Shown one piece after another: positions 1-6,247 of a stretch of 19,310 nt of DNA. Position numbers and translations under genes: made by a program. Source of the stretch: ZLKRG08 sp964565165 (lineage in GTDB: Bacteria; Actinomycetota; Actinomycetes; Nanopelagicales; Nanopelagicaceae); assembly GCA_964565165.1 (NCBI GenBank), contig CAZMDJ010000013.1:1-19310 (forward strand). Direction: 5' to 3'. The stretch's first letter is position 1, and each line of letters starts with the position of its first letter. A model generated the notes under the pieces. The model did not search any database, was not told where the DNA came from, and saw only the letters and a list, made by a program, of their open reading frames with translations.

Positions 1-69
1 GATAAAACGCTCTTTAACTGTTCATAATTAATTACTCGCACAGGATGGAGTTTATTAAGTAATTAATAC

Positions 70-96
70 GGCTTCGCACTTTTGCGAGTGGAAGCC
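70..96 (-). terminator. Hairpin directly after trmD
   Basis: An inverted repeat starts two bases after the trmD stop codon. The arms GGCTTC/GAAGCC (6 bp) continue as CACT/AGTG (4 bp) after a one-base bulge, with a 6-nt loop. No clean T-run follows on the minus strand; the sequence downstream is AT-rich (GTATTAATTACTTAATAAA). It could be a terminator, a processing site or a 3' stabilising hairpin at the end of the rpsP-rimM-trmD unit. Bases 1-69 beyond it show no recognisable coding start. rplS (L19) usually follows trmD and may begin just outside the window. Confidence 0.4.
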
Positions 97-98
97 CT

Positions 99-767
99 TT
101 ACTTGTTGTGATTTGCGCGGGATTCGCCGGCTGATTTACGCCATTTTGCGATCTCTGCATGATTTCCAGATAAAAGTACATCTGGAACTTTAATTCCACG
201 CCACTCTGCTGGCTTTGTAAATGCTGGATATTCGATATAGCCCTCTTCGGCATGAGATTCATCAACGATTGATTCAGGATTACCAAGAACACCCGGTATT
301 AAACGTGATACCGCCTCTGCAATCACAATCGCAGCGACCTCTCCGCCATTTAATACATAATCGCCAATCGAAACTTCGCGAACTGTAAAACCTTCGCTTA
401 CATAATATTGACGGACGCGATCATCGATACCTTCATAGCGACCACAGGCAAAAATTAAATGCTCTTTAGTTGAAAGTTCCTCTGCCATTCGCTGATCAAA
501 ACGCTTACCTGCAGGTGTCAAAATAATCAGTTCAGATGCCTTGGTAATAATTGGATCAATTGCTTTGCCCCAAACTTCAGGCATCATCACCATTCCAGCG
601 CCGCCACCATATGGTGTGTCATCTACTTGGCGATGCACATTGGTAGCTTGATCGCGTAAATCATGAACGCCGATTTCAATCAGCGATTTATCGCGTGCTT
701 TGCCGATTAAAGAAAGTTTTAGCGGTTCGAAGAATTCAGGAAAAATCGAGATGAAATCTAACTTCAT
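99..767 (-). CDS. trmD: tRNA (guanine-N1)-methyltransferase TrmD
   Basis: TrmD uses S-adenosylmethionine to methylate N1 of G37, next to the anticodon of tRNAs reading CNN codons, and so prevents +1 frameshifting. It is a cytoplasmic SPOUT-family homodimer. The 222-residue product begins MKLDFISIFPEFF and has GGGAGMVM at 54-61, GRYEGIDDRV at 109-118 and the knot/SAM loop SIGDYVLNGGE at 133-143. D169 sits at the position of the catalytic aspartate of the E. coli enzyme. The C-terminal tail is short, as in other actinobacterial TrmD proteins (about 230 aa), whereas the E. coli protein has 255 aa. The ATG overlaps the rimM stop as ATGA, which implies translational coupling. The gene ends the rpsP-KH-rimM-trmD series. 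Identification is secure. Confidence 0.97.
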   Translation of the reverse strand: MKLDFISIFPEFFEPLKLSLIGKARDKSLIEIGVHDLRDQATNVHRQVDDTPYGGGAGMVMMPEVWGKAIDPIITKASELIILTPAGKRFDQRMAEELSTKEHLIFACGRYEGIDDRVRQYYVSEGFTVREVSIGDYVLNGGEVAAIVIAEAVSRLIPGVLGNPESIVDESHAEEGYIEYPAFTKPAEWRGIKVPDVLLSGNHAEIAKWRKSAGESRANHNK

Positions 768-1252
768 GAGACCACCGGTGGAATAACCACGACTTTCTTA
801 TTTGCTAAATCAACAGTAGGAACAAGTTGGCGAACAAATGGAATTAACACTTCCCCGCCTTTTATCTTAATAGCTAAACAATCTTGAGCTGGCAGATTTA
901 AAACATCAGTAACAACGCCATATTCAGAACCATCTTCAAGTTCAGCGCGTAGTCCGATTAATTGTTGTACGTGGTAATCATCTTCATCTTCGCCAGATTC
1001 GTTGATATCAACTTCGGCATAGAGCAAAGTGTTACGTAGCTTTTCAATCGCATTGCGATCGTTAATTCCTTTAAAACCAAGCAAGAGAATTCCGTTATGA
1101 ACGCGAGCGCTAGAAACGGTTAAGACGCCATCGTCAGTTAAAACTTCGGCACCAATAGCAAAGCGACGCTCGGGTTCATCTGTGCGAACCTCGATCGTCG
1201 CTTCACCTAAAATTCCGTGAGCGCGACCAATGCGCCCAACGTTTAAACGCAT
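764..1252 (-). CDS. rimM: 16S rRNA processing/30S maturation factor RimM
   Basis: RimM helps the 30S head domain mature and binds ribosomal protein S19. The 162-residue product has the N-terminal RimM barrel with VGRIGRAHGILGEATIEVRT at 5-24. A C-terminal PRC-barrel runs from about 91 to 162, with YHVQQLIGL at 93-101 and the typical IPFV...LVPTVDL stretch at 137-149. An acidic linker (ESGEDEDD, 85-92) joins the two domains. Its ATG overlaps the upstream KH gene's TAA by one base (TAATG), and its own TGA overlaps trmD (ATGA). All three genes are therefore probably translated in a coupled way from one mRNA. Length and domain order are normal for the family. Confidence 0.95.
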   Translation of the reverse strand: MRLNVGRIGRAHGILGEATIEVRTDEPERRFAIGAEVLTDDGVLTVSSARVHNGILLLGFKGINDRNAIEKLRNTLLYAEVDINESGEDEDDYHVQQLIGLRAELEDGSEYGVVTDVLNLPAQDCLAIKIKGGEVLIPFVRQLVPTVDLANKKVVVIPPVVS

Positions 1253-1491
1253 TAGCGAATCTCGTCGGCCTCGATGAGATCTACGCGTACTGAACGACCT
1301 GCAAGCGCGCTCATCACAGTACGTAACGCTTTCGCGGTACGACCGTTGCGACCGATTACCTTGCCAATGTCTTCTGGATTGACATTAACTTCAAGAGTTG
1401 TGCCACGACGATGTGTCTTCTCTTTTACATTTACATCGTCAGGGTGTTCAACAATTCCCTTAACGAGATGTTCTAGAGCCTCATCTAACAT
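1252..1491 (-). CDS. khpA: KH-domain RNA-binding protein (KhpA-type)
   Basis: This 79-residue protein is one type-II KH domain. The GxxG loop is seen as GRNG within GKVIGRNGRTAKALR (about residues 43-57), followed by the hydrophobic helix/strand SALAGRSVRVDLIEA. In Gram-positive bacteria the same small protein, between rpsP and rimM, is KhpA (old name YlqC). With KhpB it binds many RNAs and affects cell elongation and division. Its substrates here are unknown. The gene lies 10 bases after rpsP with no clear Shine-Dalgarno sequence, and its stop overlaps the rimM start by one base. The family call is firm. The symbol rests on size and on position in the operon. Confidence 0.9.
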   Translation of the reverse strand: MLDEALEHLVKGIVEHPDDVNVKEKTHRRGTTLEVNVNPEDIGKVIGRNGRTAKALRTVMSALAGRSVRVDLIEADEIR

Positions 1492-1501
1492 AAATCAGCA
1501 A

Positions 1502-2038
1502 TTATTCCGCTGGAGTTTCTTCTGCTGCAGGTGCAGCTTCTTCAGCAACAACTTCAGCTGGAGCTTCTTCAGCAGCTGGTGTCTCTTCGACAACTGCCTC
1601 AACAACAGGAGCTTCTTCTGCCTTTGGAGCAGACTTCGCAGCTAACTTATCTTGCGCCTTCTTCTTTGCAGTAGTTGCGCCTTCAGCTGGCTCGTTAGCA
1701 GCAGCCTTAACTGCAGCTTCGTAGTTCGCCTTCTTATCAAAACCTGGCTTCTGTGGTTCTACTGTGCTGGTTGTTGAACCTTCACCTGTGAACTTGCCCC
1801 AGTCGCCTGTTAGCTTAAATAGCTTTGTCACTGCTGCAGATGGCTGTGCGCCAACCTTTAGCCAGTGCTGTGCGCGATCTGAGTTGACCTCTACTACTGA
1901 TGGATTCTTTCCTGGAACATAGCGACCAATCTCTTCGATTGATAGACCATTACGCGCCTTCTTAGAATCGATAACGACGATACGGTAGAAAGGTGTGCGA
2001 ATTTTTCCAAGACGCATTAAACGAATCTTTGTTGCCAA
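1502..2038 (-). CDS. rpsP: 30S ribosomal protein S16 with long A/E-rich tail
   Basis: S16 binds 16S rRNA in the body of the 30S subunit. The conserved core is residues 1 to about 82, opening ATKIRLMRLGKIRTPFYRIV and including the GRYVPGKNPS segment at 38-47. The core is followed by a Lys/Ala linker (about 100-140) and an acidic Ala/Glu/Pro/Val tail (about 139-178), giving 178 residues against about 82 in E. coli. Extended S16 tails are common in actinobacteria. The start codon is TTG at 2036-2038. It is chosen because AGGAG lies 7 nt upstream and the protein then begins at the conserved ATKIRL. The gene heads a unit with the KH gene, rimM and trmD, after a 159-bp structured spacer. Confidence 0.95.
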   Translation of the reverse strand: MATKIRLMRLGKIRTPFYRIVVIDSKKARNGLSIEEIGRYVPGKNPSVVEVNSDRAQHWLKVGAQPSAAVTKLFKLTGDWGKFTGEGSTTSTVEPQKPGFDKKANYEAAVKAAANEPAEGATTAKKKAQDKLAAKSAPKAEEAPVVEAVVEETPAAEEAPAEVVAEEAAPAAEETPAE

Positions 2039-2045
2039 AGTATTG

Positions 2046-2050
2046 CTCCT
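2046..2050 (-). promoter_or_regulatory. Shine-Dalgarno for rpsP, fixes the TTG start
   Basis: The minus strand reads TTTAGGAGCAATACT directly before the TTG of rpsP. AGGAG is separated from the start codon by 7 nt, which is ideal spacing. No ATG or GTG in this frame fits both the spacing and the conserved S16 N-terminus, so this site decides the rare TTG start. Confidence 0.8.
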
Positions 2051-2086
2051 AAATTCTTAACAAAATTACTTTTCGAATCAAGAAAT

Positions 2087-2149
2087 TTTCACAATGGAGT
2101 TCGTGAAATCTTCTTGAAGATTACTTCCGACGCGGGTAGAGGGGCCGCG
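2087..2149 (-). promoter_or_regulatory. Structured leader upstream of rpsP
   Basis: Three perfect inverted repeats lie between the ffh terminator-like hairpin and the rpsP ribosome-binding site. The first is TTTCAC/GTGAAA (2087-2092 with 2103-2108). The second is AATCTTC/GAAGATT (2107-2113 with 2116-2122), which overlaps the first by two bases so that the two cannot form fully at once. The third is CGCGG/CCGCG (2131-2135 with 2145-2149), in an unusually GC-rich patch. This could be the 5' UTR of the rpsP unit and a place for ribosomal-protein feedback. No protein or ligand can be named from sequence. The -35/-10 boxes are not clear; a TTGATT lies near 2074-2079, but its best -10 partner would place the transcript start at the ribosome-binding site. 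Confidence 0.4.
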
Positions 2150-2161
2150 CTCAGGGTGGTA

Positions 2162-2183
2162 ATTCTGCCAGTGGTGGCAGAAT
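2162..2183 (-). terminator. Perfect 9-bp hairpin after ffh
   Basis: ATTCTGCCA (2162-2170) and TGGCAGAAT (2175-2183) form a perfect 9-bp stem with a 4-nt loop, 14 bases downstream of the ffh stop on the minus strand. No long T-run follows, only AATTACC. This is acceptable for actinobacterial terminators, which often lack a strong U-tail. It probably ends or attenuates transcription coming from ffh before the rpsP unit. Confidence 0.55.
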
Positions 2184-2197
2184 CGGCCAAATCGACC

Positions 2198-3625
2198 CTA
2201 TCGACTCTCTTCGGCAGCCCTTTTAGCTGGATTTCCGCTCTTAGATTTCTTCTTATGCACGATCTGCTGCTTTGGCGCTGGCATTCCAGGCATAGCGGGC
2301 ATTCCTGGAATCGAGCCACCATTACGGGCCATCTTCATAGCTTTCTGTGCCTGGCCAAATCGATCAACCAGATTATTAACTTCAGAAACTTGGCGACCAC
2401 TGCCCTTTGCAATTCGTGCTCGACGTGAACCATTAAGAATCTTTGGATCACGACGTTCTGCAGGTGTCATTGATTGAACGATTGCAGTTGATTTTGTAAT
2501 TTCAGTATCGTCGATCGCTTCTATCTGCTTCTTCATCTGAGCAACTCCTGGCATCATCGAAAGAATCTTCGACATATTGCCCATCTTTGCAATGCCCTGC
2601 AGCTGCTCTAGAAAATCTTCTAATGTGAAATCTTCACCTTTAACAAACTTCTCTTCGAGCTTTTTTGAAGTTTCGGTATCGAGCGCTTTCTTAGCCTGCT
2701 CTGCAAGCGTTGCCACATCTCCCATACCCAAGATGCGAGAAGCCATTCGTTCTGGATAGAAGACATCAAAGTCGCTTAGCTTCTCGCCAGTTGATGCAAA
2801 GAAGATTGGTTTGCCGGTCTGTTTAGCAATTGATAGCGCAGCACCACCGCGGGCATCACCATCAAGCTTTGTTAAAACAACGCCGTCGAATCCAACGCCA
2901 TCGCCAAATGCTTTTGCGGTGCGAACCGCATCTTGGCCGATCATTGCATCGACTACAAAGAGAATCTCATCTGGGTTTACTGCATCGCGAATCGCAATCG
3001 CTTCTTTCATGAGCTCTTCATCAACGCCAAGGCGACCAGCAGTATCAACAATCACCATGTTATGAAGCTTCTGCTTTGCAAAATCTAAACCATCTTTTGC
3101 AACCTTAACTGGATTGCCAACGCCATTGCCAGGTTCTGGTGCAAATACCGGAACCCCAACTTGTTCGCCTACAACTTGTAGCTGAGTTACCGCATTTGGT
3201 CTCTGTAAATCTGATGCAATTAGAAGCGGTGTATTGCCCTGCTCTTTTAAATGCTTTGCAAGTTTTCCTGCCAAAGTAGTTTTACCTGCACCTTGCAAAC
3301 CCGCAAGAAGAATTACAGTTGGTGGATTCTTAGCAAAACGGATTCGGCGAGCTGCGCCACCGAGAATTTCTACTAACTCTGCATGAACTAAATCAAAGAC
3401 TGCTTGCGCCTGGTTGGTTCCGGCCTGAATATCTTTAAGGAGTTCAAGTGATTTACCTTGAACCTTTTCTACGAATTCATTAACGACATCTAAAGCAACG
3501 TCTGCATCTAGAAGAGCATCACGGATCTCTGCGAATGTGTCGTTGATATCCGAGGTCGATAACTTCCCGCGACTGCGTAGCTTTGAGAACGCACCGCTGA
3601 AACGGGAAGTTAGACCTTCGAACAT
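2198..3625 (-). CDS. ffh: Signal recognition particle GTPase Ffh (SRP54)
   Basis: Ffh with the small SRP RNA binds signal sequences on nascent chains and delivers ribosomes to FtsY at the membrane. The 475-residue product shows the N domain (1 to about 95) and the G domain with GLQGAGKTT at 109-117, SDLQRP at 138-143, DTAGR at 194-198 and TKLDG at 252-256. The methionine-rich M domain (about 320-433) carries the RNA-binding segment SRRARIAKGSG at 400-410. The C-terminus has a short MPG/MPA repeat (441-449) and a basic tail. The ATG is 21 bases after glnK and lacks a visible Shine-Dalgarno sequence. Its partner ftsY lies three genes upstream, separated by amtB and glnK. Identification is secure. 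Confidence 0.97.
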   Translation of the reverse strand: MFEGLTSRFSGAFSKLRSRGKLSTSDINDTFAEIRDALLDADVALDVVNEFVEKVQGKSLELLKDIQAGTNQAQAVFDLVHAELVEILGGAARRIRFAKNPPTVILLAGLQGAGKTTLAGKLAKHLKEQGNTPLLIASDLQRPNAVTQLQVVGEQVGVPVFAPEPGNGVGNPVKVAKDGLDFAKQKLHNMVIVDTAGRLGVDEELMKEAIAIRDAVNPDEILFVVDAMIGQDAVRTAKAFGDGVGFDGVVLTKLDGDARGGAALSIAKQTGKPIFFASTGEKLSDFDVFYPERMASRILGMGDVATLAEQAKKALDTETSKKLEEKFVKGEDFTLEDFLEQLQGIAKMGNMSKILSMMPGVAQMKKQIEAIDDTEITKSTAIVQSMTPAERRDPKILNGSRRARIAKGSGRQVSEVNNLVDRFGQAQKAMKMARNGGSIPGMPAMPGMPAPKQQIVHKKKSKSGNPAKRAAEESR

Positions 3626-3646
3626 AGAGCCAAATTGTATTGGCCG

Positions 3647-3985
3647 TTAGATAGCGTCTATGCCACGTTCCCCCGTGCGGACGCGGACGATATCTTCAAC
3701 AGGTGTGACCCAAACCTTGCCATCACCAATCGTTCCGGTATGTGCAGTTGTAACAATCGCCCCCACGACTGCTTCAACTTCATGATTATTGACGACAACT
3801 TCTAATTTGATCTTAGGAATCAAATTAACCGTGTATTGCGCGCCACGATAAACCTCAGTGTGACCGCCTTGTCTGCCGAAACCAGATACTTCCGAAACTG
3901 TCATTCCTGATATTCCGATTGCTTGGAGCGCTGCTTTTACTTCTTCAACCTTTACTGGCTTAAGAATTGCGGTAATTAATTTCAT
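3647..3985 (-). CDS. glnK: Nitrogen regulatory PII protein GlnK
   Basis: PII proteins are trimeric sensors of ATP/ADP and 2-oxoglutarate. GlnK binds AmtB and blocks ammonium uptake when nitrogen is plentiful. The 112-residue product has the full family length, the T-loop (about 37-55, GRQGGHTEVYRGAQYTVNL) and Y51. Y51 is the residue uridylylated in enterobacteria and adenylylated in actinobacteria. The C-terminal signature TGTIGDGKVWVTPVED and RTGERG are also present. It overlaps amtB by ATGA and has a strong Shine-Dalgarno inside the end of amtB. Linkage to amtB makes GlnK a better name than GlnB. The modifying enzyme gene glnD, which I recall following this gene in mycobacteria and corynebacteria, is not here; ffh comes next. 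Confidence 0.95.
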   Translation of the reverse strand: MKLITAILKPVKVEEVKAALQAIGISGMTVSEVSGFGRQGGHTEVYRGAQYTVNLIPKIKLEVVVNNHEVEAVVGAIVTTAHTGTIGDGKVWVTPVEDIVRVRTGERGIDAI

Positions 3986-5271
3986 AGCTTCACTCCTCCG
4001 AATGATTCATATGCACTTTCTAGATGTTCAGTAACGTCAACACCTAGTACTTCAGATTCTTCATCCACTCGGAATCCAATAGTTTTATTAAATACAAAAC
4101 CAAGGATTGCGGTAATGATGAATGAATAAGCCATTACAAAGAAGGCGCCAAATGCTTGAACTCCTAATAGATGTGTTCCGCCGCCATAGAAGAGCCCATC
4201 TCCACCTAGTTCGTTAACGCTCTTTGTGGCAAAGAGTCCGATTGATAGACAGCCCCAGATTCCACCTACAAGGTGAACACCAACAACATCTAGTGAATCA
4301 TCGAAGTTAAATTTGTACTTCAATCCAACTGCAGACGAACAGATTGCACCAGCTAAGAATCCGATTACTACCGCTGCCCAAGGTGCCACGAATGCGCATG
4401 CAGGTGTGATCGCAACTAAACCTGCGATTGCACCAGATGCCGCACCAAGGGAAGTTGCATGACCATCGCGGAATTTTTCAAATAGTAACCAGCCGATTAA
4501 TGCGGCTCCGGTTGCAACTTGAGTATTAATTAGCGCAAGAGAGGCAATTCCATTCGCGCCAAGTGCGCTACCAGCGTTAAAGCCAAACCAACCAAACCAA
4601 AGTAAGCCTGATCCGAGTAAAACTAATGGCAATGAATGTGGGCGCATCGGCTCTTTACGCCAGCCTTTACGTTTTCCAAGTACTAGCGCTAAAGCTAAAC
4701 CTGCTGCACCAGCGTTGATATGAACCGCAGTTCCGCCAGCGAAATCTAGAACGCCTTTACCTGCAAGGTATCCAACGCCTTTTAGTTGATCGCCAAATTT
4801 ATCGCCGAAATCAAAGACCCAGTGCGCAACTGGGAAGTAAACGATAGTTACCCAGATAGCAACGAAAATCGACCAAGTTGCGAATTTTGTTCGATCAGCA
4901 ATTGCACCAGAAATCAGCGCTGGCGTAATTACCGCAAACATCAATTGAAATGCGCTAAATGCCAGAGTTGGAATCGGATAGATACCGCCATTATTGGTAA
5001 ATGAATTAACCAAGTTAGCTAAGTTTTCAAAACCAAATCCACCGATCCATTTTGAATCAGCTGATGAACCAAAGGCCCAGTTGTAACCATAGAAAACCCA
5101 GAGCGTGCTAACAATTCCGATTGTCACAAAGGACATCATCATCATATTTAAAACGCTCTTGGTGCGGACCATGCCGCCGTAAAAGAATGCAAGGCCAGGG
5201 GTCATAAGTAGAACCAGTGCGCTACTTGCTAAGACCCAAGCGGTATCGCCGGAATTTATTACAACATCCAT
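3982..5271 (-). CDS. amtB: Ammonium transporter AmtB/Amt
   Basis: This is an Amt/Rh channel-like transporter carrying ammonium/ammonia across the cytoplasmic membrane as a trimer. The 429-residue product is very hydrophobic, with about 11 membrane segments and no obvious cleaved signal peptide. Visible family landmarks are FFYGGMVRTKSVLN at 29-42, DFAGGTAVHINAG at 176-188 with H184 as the first pore histidine, and D177. FNAGSALGANG lies at 231-241, and GVHLVGG at 331-337 gives H333 as the second pore histidine. The soluble C-terminus (about 398-429) is the region that responds to GlnK in this family. The ATG follows AAGGAT at good spacing. A 79-bp gap separates it from ftsY, the likely place for nitrogen-responsive control. 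It is coupled to glnK by a 4-nt overlap. Confidence 0.96.
   Translation of the reverse strand: MDVVINSGDTAWVLASSALVLLMTPGLAFFYGGMVRTKSVLNMMMMSFVTIGIVSTLWVFYGYNWAFGSSADSKWIGGFGFENLANLVNSFTNNGGIYPIPTLAFSAFQLMFAVITPALISGAIADRTKFATWSIFVAIWVTIVYFPVAHWVFDFGDKFGDQLKGVGYLAGKGVLDFAGGTAVHINAGAAGLALALVLGKRKGWRKEPMRPHSLPLVLLGSGLLWFGWFGFNAGSALGANGIASLALINTQVATGAALIGWLLFEKFRDGHATSLGAASGAIAGLVAITPACAFVAPWAAVVIGFLAGAICSSAVGLKYKFNFDDSLDVVGVHLVGGIWGCLSIGLFATKSVNELGGDGLFYGGGTHLLGVQAFGAFFVMAYSFIITAILGFVFNKTIGFRVDEESEVLGVDVTEHLESAYESFGGVKL
3993..3999 (-). promoter_or_regulatory. Shine-Dalgarno for glnK inside amtB
   Basis: The minus strand reads GGAGGAG seven bases before the glnK ATG, inside the last codons of amtB. 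It is one of the strongest ribosome-binding sites in the window. It suggests that GlnK is made at a high rate relative to AmtB in addition to coupling through the ATGA overlap. Confidence 0.75.
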
Positions 5272-5350
5272 TTTTATCCTTAAAGTGGGTAATTAAGGGC
5301 TGCTCAACGCTGAGATGGATGAATCTTCAGGTAATTGCGTTACAGAAGTG
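5272..5350 (-). promoter_or_regulatory. amtB upstream region, probable promoter
   Basis: This 79-bp non-coding gap between ftsY and amtB is long for this gene-dense block. On the minus strand a TTGAGC and a TTTAAG lie 17 nt apart. If used, these boxes would start the transcript almost at the ATG. AGGA of a Shine-Dalgarno lies 5 nt before the ATG. A small stem CTCA/TGAG (5303-5314) is also present. I see no convincing GlnR or AmtR operator. Confidence 0.3.
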
Positions 5351-6247
5351 TTAAGAGAGCAACCCGTTTATGTAATTCTTTGAATCAAATGTTTCGAAAT
5401 CATTAACAGATTCGCCGCTTCCGACCCACTTAATTGGAATATCGAATTTATGCTCAATGGCCAGGGCAATCCCCCCACGAGCAGAACCATCAAGTTTGGT
5501 AAGAATAATTCCAGTAACCTCAACAGCTTCAGTGAAAATTTGAGCTTGCGCTAAACCATTCTGGCCAGTGGTGGCATCTACAACTAACAGCACTTCAGAG
5601 ATTTGCGCACTCTTTTCAATAACGCGACGAACCTTTCCAAGTTCTGCCATTAAATCTGCCTTGTTATGTAAACGTCCCGCGGTATCGATAATTAAATTAT
5701 CAGCGCCGGTTTCGGTAAATTTCTTAGCTGCATCAAATGCAACTGCTGCTGGATCTGAATTAGCGGCACCGCTAATTACCTCGATGCCAATTTTCTCGCC
5801 CCAAGTTTTAAGTTGATCAACCGCTGCCGCACGGAAGGTATCTGCTGCAGCCAAAATAGTTTTGCCAGGTAATTTATTCGCTAGTTTCGCAGCCGATGTG
5901 GTTTTACCAGTTCCATTAACACCAACAATCAGAATTACACCTGGCTTTGTCTGGCGCTCTTTCTTTGAAAGCGAACTTTCTAACTTCTCTTTGATAGCCT
6001 CAAGCGGCTTATCTTTTGAGCGCTTCCCTGCTGATACCAATTCATTAGTTAATTCGCGCCCTAAATCAGATTGAATTAATTCGGTGGTTAGTTCATCCCA
6101 ATCAGAATCTTTGATTTCACGAACAATCGGCTGTGCCCAAAGATCATCTTTCGGCAACTCTTTGATTTCGATCTCTTGCGCTACTGCAGGAGTTTCTTCT
6201 TCGTTCTTGCTAGTGAACTTATTTACAAATTTTTTGAAGAGGCTCAT
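5351..6247 (-). CDS. ftsY: SRP receptor GTPase FtsY
   Basis: FtsY is the membrane-associated receptor that pairs with Ffh and hands ribosomes to SecYEG. The 298-residue product has a short basic amphipathic start (MSLFKKFVNKF), which probably replaces the membrane-anchored A domain of other FtsYs, then an acidic linker (15-35). The NG domain follows, with GVNGTGKTT at 109-117, DTFRAAA at 136-142, DTAGR at 188-192 and TKLDG at 250-254. ARGG at 256-259 and the closing GES...F region complete it. The protein is compact but not broken. Its ATG overlaps the smc TGA (ATGA) without a Shine-Dalgarno, so translation is probably coupled to smc. The smc-ftsY order is a conserved actinobacterial arrangement. 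Identification is secure. Confidence 0.96.
   Translation of the reverse strand: MSLFKKFVNKFTSKNEEETPAVAQEIEIKELPKDDLWAQPIVREIKDSDWDELTTELIQSDLGRELTNELVSAGKRSKDKPLEAIKEKLESSLSKKERQTKPGVILIVGVNGTGKTTSAAKLANKLPGKTILAAADTFRAAAVDQLKTWGEKIGIEVISGAANSDPAAVAFDAAKKFTETGADNLIIDTAGRLHNKADLMAELGKVRRVIEKSAQISEVLLVVDATTGQNGLAQAQIFTEAVEVTGIILTKLDGSARGGIALAIEHKFDIPIKWVGSGESVNDFETFDSKNYINGLLS

Noticed and set aside
32..292. Minus-strand open frame of 86 codons overlapping the trmD 3' end
   Set aside because: It runs out of frame inside trmD, has no clear start signal and no family resemblance.
1274..1645. Plus-strand open frame of 123 codons opposite the KH gene and the rpsP tail
   Set aside because: It is the antisense shadow of the low-complexity rpsP tail and the KH gene. 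It has no family resemblance, and the opposite strand encodes clear homologues.
2039..2197. Possible SRP RNA gene next to ffh
   Set aside because: The conserved SRP core (GGUCCGGAAGGAAGCAGC-type) is absent. Only a short TCGGAAG occurs, and the stems do not fit the SRP fold.
2089..2428. Open frames on both strands covering the ffh-rpsP spacer
   Set aside because: They overlap the ffh 3' end out of frame and show no recognisable protein. The spacer is better explained by inverted repeats.
4219..4235. Perfect stem CTCTTTG/CAAAGAG in amtB
   Set aside because: It is a short stem with a 3-nt loop in the middle of a gene and no T-run follows. It is likely chance.
5320..5356. GlnR-like operator upstream of amtB
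   Set aside because: GTTAC-N6-GTTAA matches only part of the gTnAc-n6-GaAAc consensus and overlaps the ftsY end. No second half site follows.
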